From NCBI GenBank assembly GCA_963726005.1, contig CAVSAT010000001.1, forward strand, positions 372,001 through 436,000: 64,000 nucleotides of DNA, read 5' to 3'. This document shows positions 9,167 to 17,643 of the stretch, piece after piece. This DNA comes from Bog-473 sp963726005. Its GTDB lineage: Bacteria; Actinomycetota; Acidimicrobiia; Acidimicrobiales; RAAP-2. A program made the translations under genes and the position numbers. How positions within the stretch are numbered: position 1 is the first letter of the stretch; the number at the start of each line of letters is the position of its first letter. Below the pieces are notes generated by a model. The model was given only the letters and a program-made list of their open reading frames with translations. It made no database searches and was not told the origin of the DNA.

Positions 9167-10356
9167 GCGGTCCGACCGGTCCCGACACCGGGGACGGCGA
9201 CGGCGACCCCGACGAGCTGCCGTGGCCTCAACCCGAGCCCGGGGCCGACGGCGCTGTGGACAACAGGGTCGACGACGAGGCCGATGGGGCCTCGCAAGAG
9301 AGCGGGACACGCAGTGAGCGCAGGGCGGCGCACGCGGCCGTGGTCCGCCGGCGCCGGCGGGTGCTGGCCGCCGTGGCCGGGGGCCTGCTCGTGCTCGTCC
9401 TCGCCTTCGCCCTCTGGTACGAGCTCGAGTCGCACGCGCTCGGCCCCGAGGGACCCCAGGTCGTCGTCACGGTGCACGAGGGCGAGTCGACGGGCTCGGT
9501 CGTCTCGTCGCTGAGCGCACACAACGTCATCGGCAGCTCGCTGGCCTTCCAGATCTCAGACTTCTTCCACGGCACGCCGACCGTTCTCCCGGGGAGCTAC
9601 GCGCTGCACCAGAACCTGACCTTCGCCGAGGCGCGGGCGATCCTCGCCGCGGGCCCGAACATCTACCCCGTCGACGTGCGCCCCGGGTTCACGCTGCACG
9701 AGGTGGCCGCCCAGGTAGACGGCCTGCCCGGCCGTGTCGCGGGCAGTTTCGCCAAGGAGGCGTCGAGCGGCGTGGTGCACTCGGCCTTCTCGCCTCCGGG
9801 ATCGAACAACCTCGAGGGGATGCTCGGGACGGGCCAGTACCTGATCCTCCCCGGGGAGACCGACACCACCATCCTGCAGGACATGGTGCAGCGCTTCGAC
9901 CGCGACGCCGGCGCGGCCGGGCTGAGCGTCTCCTCCGCCGCGGCCCTCGGTATGACCCCCTACCAGGTCATCACCGTCGCCTCCATCGTCGAGAAGGAGG
10001 GCTACATCGTGAAGAACATGCCCGACGTGGCACGGGTGATCTACAACCGATTGTCCGCCGGCACCGCGCTGCAGATGGACTCGACGGTGCTCTACGCGCT
10101 GGGGCAGGACGGCGGGACGGTCACGGCGCAGGACCTGAAGCTCCCGTCCCCCTACAACACGTACCTCGCCAAGGGTCTGACGCCGACCCCCATCTGTATG
10201 CCCTCACCCGATGCGCTGGCGGCGGCGGTGCACCCGCCACCGGGTGGGTGGCGCTACTTCGTGCTGGTGCAGAAGGACGGCACGCTCGCCTTCTCCGACA
10301 CTTTTGCCGAACAGCTGGCCAACGAGCAGCTGGCGAAGTCCCGTGGGCTCCCCTGA
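9163..10356 (+). CDS. mltG: endolytic transglycosylase MltG
   Basis: Membrane-anchored lytic transglycosylase (YceG family) that cuts nascent peptidoglycan strands. The start at 9163 overlaps the ruvX stop (ATGA); an in-frame ATG at 9148 is possible but less likely. The 397 residues comprise a cytoplasmic acidic/basic tail, one membrane helix (about residues 65-85, VLAAVAGGLLVLVLAFALWY), a LysM-like region, and the catalytic domain with the signature ITVASIVEKEG containing the catalytic Glu, followed by VARVIYNRL and LPSPYNTY. Confidence 0.93.
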   Translation: MSGPTGPDTGDGDGDPDELPWPQPEPGADGAVDNRVDDEADGASQESGTRSERRAAHAAVVRRRRRVLAAVAGGLLVLVLAFALWYELESHALGPEGPQVVVTVHEGESTGSVVSSLSAHNVIGSSLAFQISDFFHGTPTVLPGSYALHQNLTFAEARAILAAGPNIYPVDVRPGFTLHEVAAQVDGLPGRVAGSFAKEASSGVVHSAFSPPGSNNLEGMLGTGQYLILPGETDTTILQDMVQRFDRDAGAAGLSVSSAAALGMTPYQVITVASIVEKEGYIVKNMPDVARVIYNRLSAGTALQMDSTVLYALGQDGGTVTAQDLKLPSPYNTYLAKGLTPTPICMPSPDALAAAVHPPPGGWRYFVLVQKDGTLAFSDTFAEQLANEQLAKSRGLP

Positions 10357-10378
10357 GCCGCCGGTGACGGTGCTCACG

Positions 10379-11260
10379 ATGGACGACGCCCGCCAGGAGT
10401 CCGGCCCCGACGTCACGATCGTGGGTGTCATCGGGAGCCCCGTCGCCCACTCGCTCTCGCCGCTGCTCCACAACAGCGCGTTCGCCGCCCTCGGGCTTGC
10501 CGCGCGCTGGCGCTCGTTCGCCTTCGAGGTCGCGCCGGGAGAGGCGCCGAGCGCGCTGGAGGCGATGCGACGGGCGGGGGTCCGGGGGCTGTCGGTGACC
10601 ATGCCGCACAAGGCCGCAGTCGCCGCGCTGGTCGACGAGTGCAGCGCCGCCGCGCGCCGCCTCGACGCCGTCAACTGCATTGTGAACACGGACGGTGCGC
10701 TCTACGGGACCAACACCGACGGGGAGGGCTTCGTGGCATCGCTGGCCCGCGCCGCAGGCTTCGACCCGGCCGGCCGCCGGTGCCTGGTGGTCGGCGCCGG
10801 CGGTGCGGCGCGCGCGGTCGTGCTTGCGTTGGCCGAGGGCGGTGCAGCCGGCGTGGCGATCCTGAACCGCACGCCGGAGCGGGCCTTCCGGGCGGCCGAC
10901 CTGGCCGGCCCGGCGGGTTCGGCCGTGCCCCTGACGGACGGGTCCGTCGCGGCGGCGGTTGCTGCCGCCGACCTGGTGGTCAACGCGACGCCGGTCGGGA
11001 TGGCCGGCGGGGCGCCGGCGAGGGAGTGGCTCGTGCCTCCCGGCCTGCTCGGAACCGGTCACGTGGTGGCCGACCTCGTGTACGCGCCCCGACCGACGCG
11101 CTGGCTGGCCGAGGCCGCCGCCACGGGCGCCACCGTCGTCGACGGGCTGGGCATGCTCGTGCACCAGGCGGCGGCGCAGCTCGCCCTGTGGACCGGTCTG
11201 GAGCCTCCGGTCGAATCCATGTGGCGCGCCGCCGACGCGGCCAGCCCGGCGGAGCCCTGA
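10379..11260 (+). CDS. aroE: shikimate dehydrogenase
   Basis: NADPH-dependent reduction of 3-dehydroshikimate to shikimate in the chorismate pathway. Motifs: GSPVAHSLSPLLHN (substrate site), SVTMPHKAAV with the catalytic Lys, NTDGALYGTNTDGEGF, the Rossmann loop GAGGAARAV, and the C-terminal DGLGMLVHQAAAQLALWTG. The ATG at 10379 gives 293 residues; GTG at 10364 is an alternative. It lies 22 bp after mltG. Chorismate from this pathway would feed the isochorismate synthase at the other end of the window. Confidence 0.93.
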   Translation: MDDARQESGPDVTIVGVIGSPVAHSLSPLLHNSAFAALGLAARWRSFAFEVAPGEAPSALEAMRRAGVRGLSVTMPHKAAVAALVDECSAAARRLDAVNCIVNTDGALYGTNTDGEGFVASLARAAGFDPAGRRCLVVGAGGAARAVVLALAEGGAAGVAILNRTPERAFRAADLAGPAGSAVPLTDGSVAAAVAAADLVVNATPVGMAGGAPAREWLVPPGLLGTGHVVADLVYAPRPTRWLAEAAATGATVVDGLGMLVHQAAAQLALWTGLEPPVESMWRAADAASPAEP

Positions 11261-11279
11261 GCAGACCGGGATCGGCGGG

Positions 11280-12262
11280 TCAGGACGCGGGGGGCGTGGG
11301 AGCGGCGGGGGCGCGACCTCGGCCGGCCACAGACCCGCCTTGGCCAACGCCTCGAGCGTGGCCTCGCGCAGCGCACGAGTCAACGCGTCCCGCTGGGAGG
11401 GGACCGTGAGCAGCGTAACGCGCATGGTGATGGTCGACGAGTCCGCACTCAAGAGGCCGACGAGCGTCGGTGGCTCGGTGCTGTGCGCGGCGAACGCTGA
11501 GTCGGCGGCGACGCCGTGCGCGGCGTCGGCGATGGTGGTGCGCACCCTCTCGAGGTCGGCGGCGGCCGCGCCGGGGAGCGTGAGGTCGACGACGGCGCGG
11601 GCCCAACCGCGCGACAGGTTGCCGATCAGGCGGATGTCGCCGTTGGGGATGACGTAGGTGGTGCCGTCGATGCCGCGGAAGCGGGTGAGGCGCATCGTCA
11701 CGTCCTCGACGACACCGGTCACACCGCCGACGGTCACCGAGTCGCCGACGTTGTACTGGTCCTCCATCGTCATGAGGATGCCCGAGAAGTAGTCGCGCAC
11801 GATCTGCTGTGCGCCGAACCCGAGGGTGGCGCCGATGATGGTGGCGCTGGCCAGGAGCGGGGTGAGGTTGATGCCGAGCATGCCGAGCACGATGGCGCCC
11901 GCCACGATGAAGACGAAGAAGCGCCAGATGTTCGCGACGACACCCGACATCGTGGTGACGCGGGCTCCCGCCCGGGGCGAGCCCGAACGGTTGGCGGCCT
12001 GGTTCGCGACGCGCTCGAGGAGGCGGCGGAGGACCTTGGCGCCGTAGCGAGCGACGATGAGCCCCACGATGACGACGAAGAGGATGCTCAGCGGGCGGAT
12101 CACGAGATCGGTCACCGTCGACGCCGTCCCGGGGTCCACGCCGAGCTTGGTGAGCAGGTGGTAGAGCCAGCCCCCGCCCTGGTCGACCTGGTTGACCGTG
12201 CCTGTCGAGCTCGCAGTGCCCTGCACCAGGGCACGGGCCGCCGCCAGGGTGGGAGAGGTCAC
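11280..12262 (-). CDS. MscS-family mechanosensitive ion channel (probable frameshift near 3' end)
   Basis: Small-conductance mechanosensitive channel protein, about 325 residues, convergent with aroE. Visible: N-terminal periplasmic segment, two or three membrane helices (about 50-70, 105-130), the pore-lining TM3 with GATLGFGAQQIVRDYFSGI, and the beta domain with GDSVTVGGVTGVVEDVTMRLTRFRG and TYVIPNGDI. The frame as given does not stop at the expected place but continues antisense through aroE to 10121. One extra C in the run at 11317-11321 would give the ending APPAAPTPPAS and a stop at 11280, just beyond the aroE stop. I take that as the real end. The GTG start is 29 bp from the divergent rodA-like gene. 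Confidence 0.82.
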
Positions 12263-12291
12263 GGCCGGTATTCTGGCCCCGAATCCGCCTT

Positions 12292-13443
12292 ATGACCACA
12301 CTCGCCCGAACACACGTTGCCGCCCGCCGCAGCGTGCCGCCGTTCGACTTCATCCTCGTCATCGCCACGCTGCTGGTGTCGGCGATCGGGGTGGTGATGG
12401 TCTACACCGCGACCCGGGGCTCGCTCCTGGCCGGGGGGGAGGATCCCAAGACCTTCCTGAAGAAGCAGGGCCTCTTCGTCGTGTTGGGGTGCATCACCAT
12501 GGTGGTGGTGGCCGTGTTCGACTACCGGCGGCTCGAACCGCTGGCCACCGTCTTGTACTGGCTCATCGTGCTGGCACTCCTGGGCGTCTACGCGGTGGGC
12601 AGCAGCGCCCAGGGTGCGGCGCGCTGGTTCAGCGTCGGCCCGCTGCAGCTGCAGCCCTCCGAGTTCGCCGTGCTCGCTCTGATCCTCGCGGTGGCGTCGT
12701 ACTGCGCGCGCCGCGACGAGGAGGGGTTGGCGTGGCGCGACGTCTTCCGGTTGTTGATCATGGCCGGGATCCCGATCGTCCTCGTGCTCCTGCAGCCTGA
12801 CCTCGGGACCGCGATGATCATGGTGATCGTGCTGCTCGTGTTGCTGGCGGTCGCCGGACTGCCCATCCGCATCCTCGTCATGCTGCTCATCGGCACCGTG
12901 CTCGTCGTCCTGGTTGCCGTCGAGAGCGGACTGCTCCACCACTACCAGATCGCCCGGCTGACGGCATTCTTGAACCCGAGCACGCATAGCAACAACCCCT
13001 ACGTGCAGTCCGCCATCTACAACAAGCAGCAGGCCGAGGTCGCCATCGGGTCTGGTGGGTTCTTCGGCTCGGGCATCGGGCACGGGGCGCAGACGAATCT
13101 CGGCTACGTGCCCGAGCAGCAGACCGACTTCATCTTCACGGCGGTGGGCGAACAGCTCGGCTTCGTCGGTGCCGTCGGCGTCCTGTCACTCCTCGGCGTC
13201 ATTGCCTGGCGGGTGCTGCATGCCGCCGTCGTGGCGCGCGACACGTTCGGGCGGCTGATCTGTGCCGGGCTGTTCGCGTTCATCGCCTTCAGCGTGTTCC
13301 AGAACGCCGGGATGACGATGGGCATCATGCCCATCACCGGTATCCCGCTCCCGTTCGTCAGCTACGGCGGGACGGCCGTGCTCGTGTTCTTCGCCGCTGT
13401 GGGTCTCGCGTTGAGCGTGGGTGCCCGCCGGAGGCACCGGTGA
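12292..13443 (+). CDS. rodA: RodA/FtsW-type peptidoglycan glycosyltransferase (SEDS)
   Basis: Integral membrane SEDS protein that polymerises lipid II. The 383-residue product has about ten membrane helices and family signatures RWFSVGPLQLQPSEF, PEQQTDFIFTAVGEQLGFVGA and MGIMPITGIPLPFVSYGG. RodA is favoured over FtsW by the PLQLQPSE and MPITGIPLPFVSYGG forms; a second SEDS protein lies at 48.4-49.8 kb. It is divergent from mscS with only 29 bp between starts, so the two promoters must overlap. The stop overlaps the next GTG. Confidence 0.88.
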   Translation: MTTLARTHVAARRSVPPFDFILVIATLLVSAIGVVMVYTATRGSLLAGGEDPKTFLKKQGLFVVLGCITMVVVAVFDYRRLEPLATVLYWLIVLALLGVYAVGSSAQGAARWFSVGPLQLQPSEFAVLALILAVASYCARRDEEGLAWRDVFRLLIMAGIPIVLVLLQPDLGTAMIMVIVLLVLLAVAGLPIRILVMLLIGTVLVVLVAVESGLLHHYQIARLTAFLNPSTHSNNPYVQSAIYNKQQAEVAIGSGGFFGSGIGHGAQTNLGYVPEQQTDFIFTAVGEQLGFVGAVGVLSLLGVIAWRVLHAAVVARDTFGRLICAGLFAFIAFSVFQNAGMTMGIMPITGIPLPFVSYGGTAVLVFFAAVGLALSVGARRRHR

Positions 13444-14033
13444 CCGAGGTGGCGGCGTCCGCCGCCGACCCCGTCGAAGGGACGGAGGTCGAGCCGGCCA
13501 CGACGACCGAGGCGGAGCCCGGGGGCTTCGCGGTCTTCCGGGTCGTGGACGTGCAGGACGTGGTGCTCGACCTGCCCGCGCAGTACCCGGCCGTGACCCT
13601 CGCCGAGTCGGAGCCGCCGATGCGCGTCCTCGTCTTCCCGGTCGGCCTCCCCGAAGGCACCGCCATGGCCCAAGCCCTGCGGCGGATGGAGGGACGGCGC
13701 CCGATGACCCACGAGCTCTTCGTCCAGGTCATCCAGCGGGCCCGCATCGACGTGATCGCCGTGCGGCTCGTGGGCCGCGAGGAGGGGAACCTCCTGGCCG
13801 AGCTGGACCTGATGACGCCGGCCGGCCGCGAGGTGCTCGACTGCCGCCCCTCGGACGGCATCGTGCTCGCACTGCGCATGCCGGTGCCGGCGCCGATCCT
13901 GGTCGACGAGCGCCTGCTCGACCAGGTCGGTGACGTCGCCCCCATCGTGGAGCCGAAGGCGCCGGATGAGCGGCAGGCGCCCGATGTGCCCGATGTGCCG
14001 GATGCGCCGGGATCCGATCAGATCGGGCCATAA
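13440..14033 (+). CDS. bifunctional nuclease (DUF151/BFN) domain protein
   Basis: A 197-residue protein of the BFN family, members of which have nuclease activity. The GTG start overlaps the rodA stop. The domain (about residues 30-160) shows FRVVDVQDVVLDLPAQYPAVTL, MRVLVFPVGLPEGTAMAQAL, MTHELFVQVIQ and DCRPSDGIVLALRMPVPI-like text. The tail is low complexity with repeated PDVPD. Coupling to a SEDS gene is common in actinobacteria but the functional link is unknown. Confidence 0.85.
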   Translation: MTEVAASAADPVEGTEVEPATTTEAEPGGFAVFRVVDVQDVVLDLPAQYPAVTLAESEPPMRVLVFPVGLPEGTAMAQALRRMEGRRPMTHELFVQVIQRARIDVIAVRLVGREEGNLLAELDLMTPAGREVLDCRPSDGIVLALRMPVPAPILVDERLLDQVGDVAPIVEPKAPDERQAPDVPDVPDAPGSDQIGP

Positions 14034-14226
14034 CAGTCATCAATCGTTCGGCCATGCGGTGTGTCTGCGGACTCGGCCGAGAAACGTGATCCACCGTTGG
14101 AGCTGTGCCGGGTGATCCTTGAATCCGATGCGCTTTGGATGTCTGACAGCGGGCACGCAAAGAGCGGATCCGACCTTTGGGCGGCTCTCCCGTTGGGCTC
14201 TGGGAGGCCCGGGACGTAATGGGAAC
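14034..14226. other. intergenic gap at the edge of the accessory region
   Basis: About 190 bp between the convergent ends of the BFN gene and the first MerR gene. No gene, tRNA or clear terminator is visible. It marks the change from tightly overlapping housekeeping genes to looser, lower-GC accessory DNA. Confidence 0.5.
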
Positions 14227-15054
14227 TCAGCCACCACCCCTCGCGGTGTCGAAGATTGGCCAGCCGATCTCGGTCCTCCACGCCGACTCGTCGTCAGTGT
14301 CGTGCGGTCCGACCAAGTAGCACTCCCGAATGAGGCCATCGACCGCGAGGGCATGTTCACTCACATAGGTCGCCAGCGCCCCGTAGGAGCGGTCGAGATC
14401 GTCGTGGGAGCCGCTGTGCGTGATCACGGCAAGCTCTCCTCCCGGCACCGAGATCGGTCCAACCCGCCCGACCGGCCGGAACTCGCCGATCACCGGGAAG
14501 AAGAGGATGGCGTCTCCGCGCTCGTCGGCGAACAGTTCGTTGGCGTAGATCCCGCCGGGAGCTCCGCTGGCGACGATGTCCTGCGCCGAGAGAGTCCACT
14601 GAATCTCACCGATTGCCCCGTGATACCAGGCCACGAGATCGCCGACATCCACCGTGGCCGTGATGGCCGCCGCCGAGGTGGCAGGTAGTCGACGGTGCTC
14701 GATCGCCGCGGAAAGTGAGGGGTGTTCGAGAAGGTGACGCAGGGAGGCCACGGCGCGCTGGGTCTCGGCCAGGTTCTCCTCCAAGCGGGTGAGGTGGGCA
14801 GCGATGAGCCGAGACCGAGTCGTCTGATCGGATGCCTGCAGCACCATTCCGATGTCGTCGAGCGGCATGTCGAGATCCCGGAACCGTCGGATCACCTGGG
14901 CGATCGGGATCTGGGCGCTCGTGTACCGGCGATAGCCGGTGACCGGATCGACCTCCACGGGTTCGAGGAGGCCGGCCCGGTGGTAGTGGCGAAGGGTCTT
15001 GACGCTGAGGAACGTGACCCGGGAGAAGTCGCCAATCGTCAACGAGCCAGGCAC
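14227..15054 (-). CDS. MerR-family transcriptional regulator with C-terminal effector-binding (GyrI-like) domain
   Basis: A 275-residue regulator. The N-terminal winged helix reads LTIGDFSRVTFLSVKTLRHY and DPVTGYRRYTSAQI (residues 5-70), followed by a coiled coil (about 75-120) and a C-terminal half typical of GyrI/BmrR-like multidrug-sensing domains. It is divergent from a SnoaL-like gene. A 27-bp MerR-type palindrome (15065-15091) lies just before its GTG start. On the minus strand a TTGACT and an AAAACT are 19 bp apart and end about 6 bp before the GTG, so the transcript may be leaderless and autoregulated. Confidence 0.88.
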   Translation of the reverse strand: MPGSLTIGDFSRVTFLSVKTLRHYHRAGLLEPVEVDPVTGYRRYTSAQIPIAQVIRRFRDLDMPLDDIGMVLQASDQTTRSRLIAAHLTRLEENLAETQRAVASLRHLLEHPSLSAAIEHRRLPATSAAAITATVDVGDLVAWYHGAIGEIQWTLSAQDIVASGAPGGIYANELFADERGDAILFFPVIGEFRPVGRVGPISVPGGELAVITHSGSHDDLDRSYGALATYVSEHALAVDGLIRECYLVGPHDTDDESAWRTEIGWPIFDTARGGG

Positions 15055-15064
15055 ATACCCAGTT

Positions 15065-15091
15065 TTGGCCCTCCCCTAGGGGGAGAGTCAA
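15065..15091. promoter_or_regulatory. MerR-type operator palindrome in a divergent promoter
   Basis: An interrupted palindrome with 13-bp arms around a central A: left arm TTGGCCCTCCCCT, right arm the complement of TTGACTCTCCCCC, 10 of 13 positions matching. Layout (TTGAC plus a GC palindrome filling a 19-bp spacer) is that of MerR-activated promoters. It lies 11 bp from the merR GTG. Confidence 0.65.
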
Positions 15092-15106
15092 CCCGACAGG
15101 GAGCGC

Positions 15107-15129
15107 TTGACCCTCCCCTGGTGGAATCG
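15107..15129 (+). promoter_or_regulatory. second MerR-type half operator before the SnoaL-like gene
   Basis: TTGACCCTCCCCTGGTGG repeats the left arm of the neighbouring palindrome and could serve as -35 plus operator for the rightward gene at 15182. A good -10 is not seen at 19 bp, so the promoter is uncertain. Confidence 0.45.
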
Positions 15130-15181
15130 CCCAACGTGGAACTGTCGGCCATGGAGGCCGATCAGACCAAGGGAGGAAGCC

Positions 15182-15547
15182 ATGCCTGTTGCCACCCAAC
15201 TCCGAGGTGCGGCGGCCGAGTTCGTCGCGGCCGTCAATGCGTTCGACCTCGACCGGATTGTCGCCACGTTCGCCCCCGACGCCTACGTCAACGACGTCAG
15301 TCGGGAAATGTGGGGCACCAATGCGATCCGTGCCTTCATCGCCAAGGAGATCGTCGGGGATCACGTCACGATGGAGGTCCGCGAGGTCCTCGACCACTAC
15401 GGCGACATCATCGTGCGTGCCCGCATCGACGGGACGTACGACAAGACCAACCTGCCCGACGAGCTGGTCCTGACGAGCTACTTCGGGATCTGCGACGACA
15501 AGATCACGAGCCTCACGATCATCGCCAATCAGCCGAGTCCCTACTGA
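15182..15547 (+). CDS. SnoaL/NTF2-like small protein
   Basis: A 121-residue protein starting at an ATG with a strong site (GGGAGGAA). The pattern AAEFVAAVNAFDLDRIVATFAPDAYVNDV ... GTNAIRAFIAKEI ... TYDKTNLPDELVLTSYFGI fits the SnoaL-like/NTF2 cone fold, which includes polyketide cyclases, isomerases and many uncharacterised proteins. It faces the MerR gene across the shared operator and is its likely target. Substrate unknown. Confidence 0.75.
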   Translation: MPVATQLRGAAAEFVAAVNAFDLDRIVATFAPDAYVNDVSREMWGTNAIRAFIAKEIVGDHVTMEVREVLDHYGDIIVRARIDGTYDKTNLPDELVLTSYFGICDDKITSLTIIANQPSPY

Positions 15548-15667
15548 CGGCGATCTTGCCCAGGATGAGGCCGCTTCGTCTCGGACCGTCACACCGACTC
15601 GCAAGGGGCAGAATGATGATCGTTCAATACGACGCCGGTGCAAAGATCCAAGGACAAGGACACCACG

Positions 15668-16249
15668 ATGCCGGAACTCCTCATCGACTTCATCACTTCG
15701 CTCGATGGCTACGCGGCCGCCGACGGCTGGCCGGGCTGGTGGGGGCTGGAAGGTCCCGAGTACTTGGCATGGTTAGGAGAACAGCCCGAAGCGGAATACA
15801 TCATCCTCATGGGTGCAACGACTTACCGCGTCATGTCGGGATTCGCCGCGGCCGGCGAGCCAGGCACCGACGCCCTTGCGCGCATGTCGAAGGTCGTCTT
15901 CTCGTCCACGTTGAGCGAGCCCATGTCATGGGCGAACACGCAGCTTGTGGCTCAGGACCCCGTCGAGGCTGTGCGGGAGATGAAAGCCAAGGCCCCCAAA
16001 TCGATGCGCACCATCGGCAGCCTCACGCTGTGCCGCTCTCTCCTGAAGGCCGGTCTCGTCGACCGCTTCCGGGTGGTTGTCTTTCCTGTCATTACCGGGA
16101 GCAGCGGCCGGGAGCGGATCTACGACGGTTATCCCGACGTAGCTCTCGATATGATCAGCAGCCGCACGTTCGACGGCCGCGTCCAACTGCTCGAGTACGT
16201 TCCGTCGATTCTGGCTGGACCGCCGGGCACCACCACGATCGACGCCTGA
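15668..16249 (+). CDS. RibD C-terminal/dihydrofolate reductase-like protein
   Basis: A 193-residue single-domain reductase of the RibD_C family. It opens MPELLIDFITSLDGYAAADGW, continues with ILMGATTYRVM and VVFSSTL (typical NADPH-fold strands), and contains TIGSLTLCRSLLKAGLVDRFRVVVFPVITG, a family hallmark. Start at 15668 after AAGGACAAGGA. Members reduce diverse substrates and this one is probably not the folate enzyme. It may share the MerR promoter with the SnoaL gene 120 bp upstream. Confidence 0.85.
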   Translation: MPELLIDFITSLDGYAAADGWPGWWGLEGPEYLAWLGEQPEAEYIILMGATTYRVMSGFAAAGEPGTDALARMSKVVFSSTLSEPMSWANTQLVAQDPVEAVREMKAKAPKSMRTIGSLTLCRSLLKAGLVDRFRVVVFPVITGSSGRERIYDGYPDVALDMISSRTFDGRVQLLEYVPSILAGPPGTTTIDA

Positions 16250-16289
16250 CAGGCGCTAACTGGCGCACCCAACCTTTGCGCGATCTCAC

Positions 16290-16326
16290 CGGGACCCCTA
16301 TCTCAGAACGCCGGGAGGGTCGGACA
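16290..16326 (+). repeat. dispersed GC palindromic repeat, copy a (diverged)
   Basis: GGGACCCCTATC then GCCGGGAGGGTCGG, the family core split by a 6-bp insertion, between two convergent gene ends. Confidence 0.45.
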
Positions 16327-16413
16327 GTCCGGCACGAGTGGGATGGTCGGCTCGCACAATCCGGCCTAAATCAATAGCTTTTCCGAGACCGTCGGACTCA
16401 GCCCCGTTCGACT

Positions 16414-16806
16414 CTACGGCGCAATGCGATGGACCCGGAGGCACGTGTTGACGGCGAAGCGCCGGTGCAGCCTCTGCTCCTTCGGACCGAAGTAGCGTGT
16501 CGCGTCCGTCATCGGGATGACCTGTGGTTGATCGACTTCATATGCCTGCCCATGGGTCACGACGCTTGCCGCCCCGCTTGCGAGGACGTTCTTCGTCCAA
16601 TCAGTGCGTTCGCCATAGGGGAGGGCGATTAGAAAGCTGTCATCGTGTTCAACCGCGACGACTGGAGTTTCGTAGCCGCGACCCGAACGGCGTCCAACGT
16701 GACGGACGACCGAGGTGTTGGACTGTTCGGTCCCTGCTGATCGCATGGCGAGTGGTCTTGTCACTTGCGTAAGCCTGCGCAGCGCTCGCTGGATGGATCT
16801 ATTCAT
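16414..16806 (-). CDS. deazaflavin (F420)-dependent nitroreductase family protein
   Basis: A 130-residue split beta-barrel protein of the Ddn family, which uses reduced F420 to reduce quinones or nitro compounds. Seen: VVRHVGRRSGRGYETPVVAVEHD, FLIALPYGERTDWTKNVLASG (cofactor-contact region) and a C-terminal RVHRI. The length is that of the short members. F420 use is inferred from family. It lies between copies a and b of the dispersed repeat. Confidence 0.85.
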   Translation of the reverse strand: MNRSIQRALRRLTQVTRPLAMRSAGTEQSNTSVVRHVGRRSGRGYETPVVAVEHDDSFLIALPYGERTDWTKNVLASGAASVVTHGQAYEVDQPQVIPMTDATRYFGPKEQRLHRRFAVNTCLRVHRIAP

Positions 16807-17128
16807 GCCTTCAGTGATCCTATGGGTTGGTGATTGGGGTGGGGCGGAGCGGCCCTAACCAGGCTGGCCTCTCGATCTAGGCGGGGTAGCCCAGTTCGCC
16901 CGAACGGGGTGCCACCGTACGGCAGAACGGGGATGATTCTGGGAGCGACGGCCACCGGACATTTTGCGAACACTGGTAACACCTGTACGGGACCTCAGGA
17001 GCATCCATTAGCGGACAGCCTTGTTTTGCCTTTTGTGGAGAGGTGACGCGCTGCTGTAACAGGGTTCACCGACCATGGATTGAGTAACGAAGGAACCCCT
17101 GGCAAGATCGAGCTCATGAGGAGACCCA
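16807..17128. other. intergenic stretch with repeat copy b
   Basis: About 320 bp between divergent genes. It holds the full-length repeat copy b (16880-16936) and the upstream region of the next gene, including a GAGGAG ribosome binding site. No gene is supported. Confidence 0.5.
16880..16936 (+). repeat. dispersed GC palindromic repeat, copy b (full length, two halves)
   Basis: Left half GGCGGGGTAGCCCAGTTCGCC; right half GGGGTGCCACCGTACGGCA followed by AACGGGGAT. The right half is a rough inverted copy of the left. Closest relative is copy d at 20653. Confidence 0.7.
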
Positions 17129-17473
17129 ATGGCAGTGTTCAATGGCGTGTTCCCGATCCTTCCCGGTAAAGAACAAGGAGGCAGGGACTTCGCGGCCGCG
17201 TGCATGGGCGAGCGCCGCAAGGGGTTCGAGGCTCAGGCGGCCAGGTCGGGACTTACCCGGGAAACTTGGGCCCTGCAAGAGACCCCGATGGGCAGCTTCA
17301 TGGTGGTGTGGTTCGAGGCTCCCGACATCGAGAAGGCGTTCACGGATATGGCCACCGCCGGCAACGAGTTCAGCACCTGGTTCCTTGCCCAAGTCAAGGA
17401 TGTGACTGGCGTCGACATGAGCGCTCCACCCGAAAGCCCGCTGCCCGACGTACTGGTCGACTGGACCCCCTGA
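17129..17473 (+). CDS. small conserved hypothetical protein
   Basis: 114 residues, MAVFNGVFPILPGKEQGGRD..., start supported by GAGGAG 6 nt upstream. A central WALQETPMGSFMVVWFEAPDIEKAF segment and the alternating strand/helix pattern suggest a ferredoxin-like alpha-beta barrel as in small monooxygenases. No catalytic residues can be identified, so function is left open. Confidence 0.6.
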   Translation: MAVFNGVFPILPGKEQGGRDFAAACMGERRKGFEAQAARSGLTRETWALQETPMGSFMVVWFEAPDIEKAFTDMATAGNEFSTWFLAQVKDVTGVDMSAPPESPLPDVLVDWTP

Positions 17474-17643
17474 AGAACGACCTCGCCCCTGTAGGGACAT
17501 CACCAGCAGCGAGGGGTTCTCCGGGGCTCGAGGCCCTTCGCCATACGTCCCTTCGGCTGAGCCCAAGGATCGCCAGAGTCCGGCAAGGGTGTCCCCGGTA
17601 CGCCGGATCTGAGGCTCGGCGGGAGCGTCTGAATCGGGCTTGA

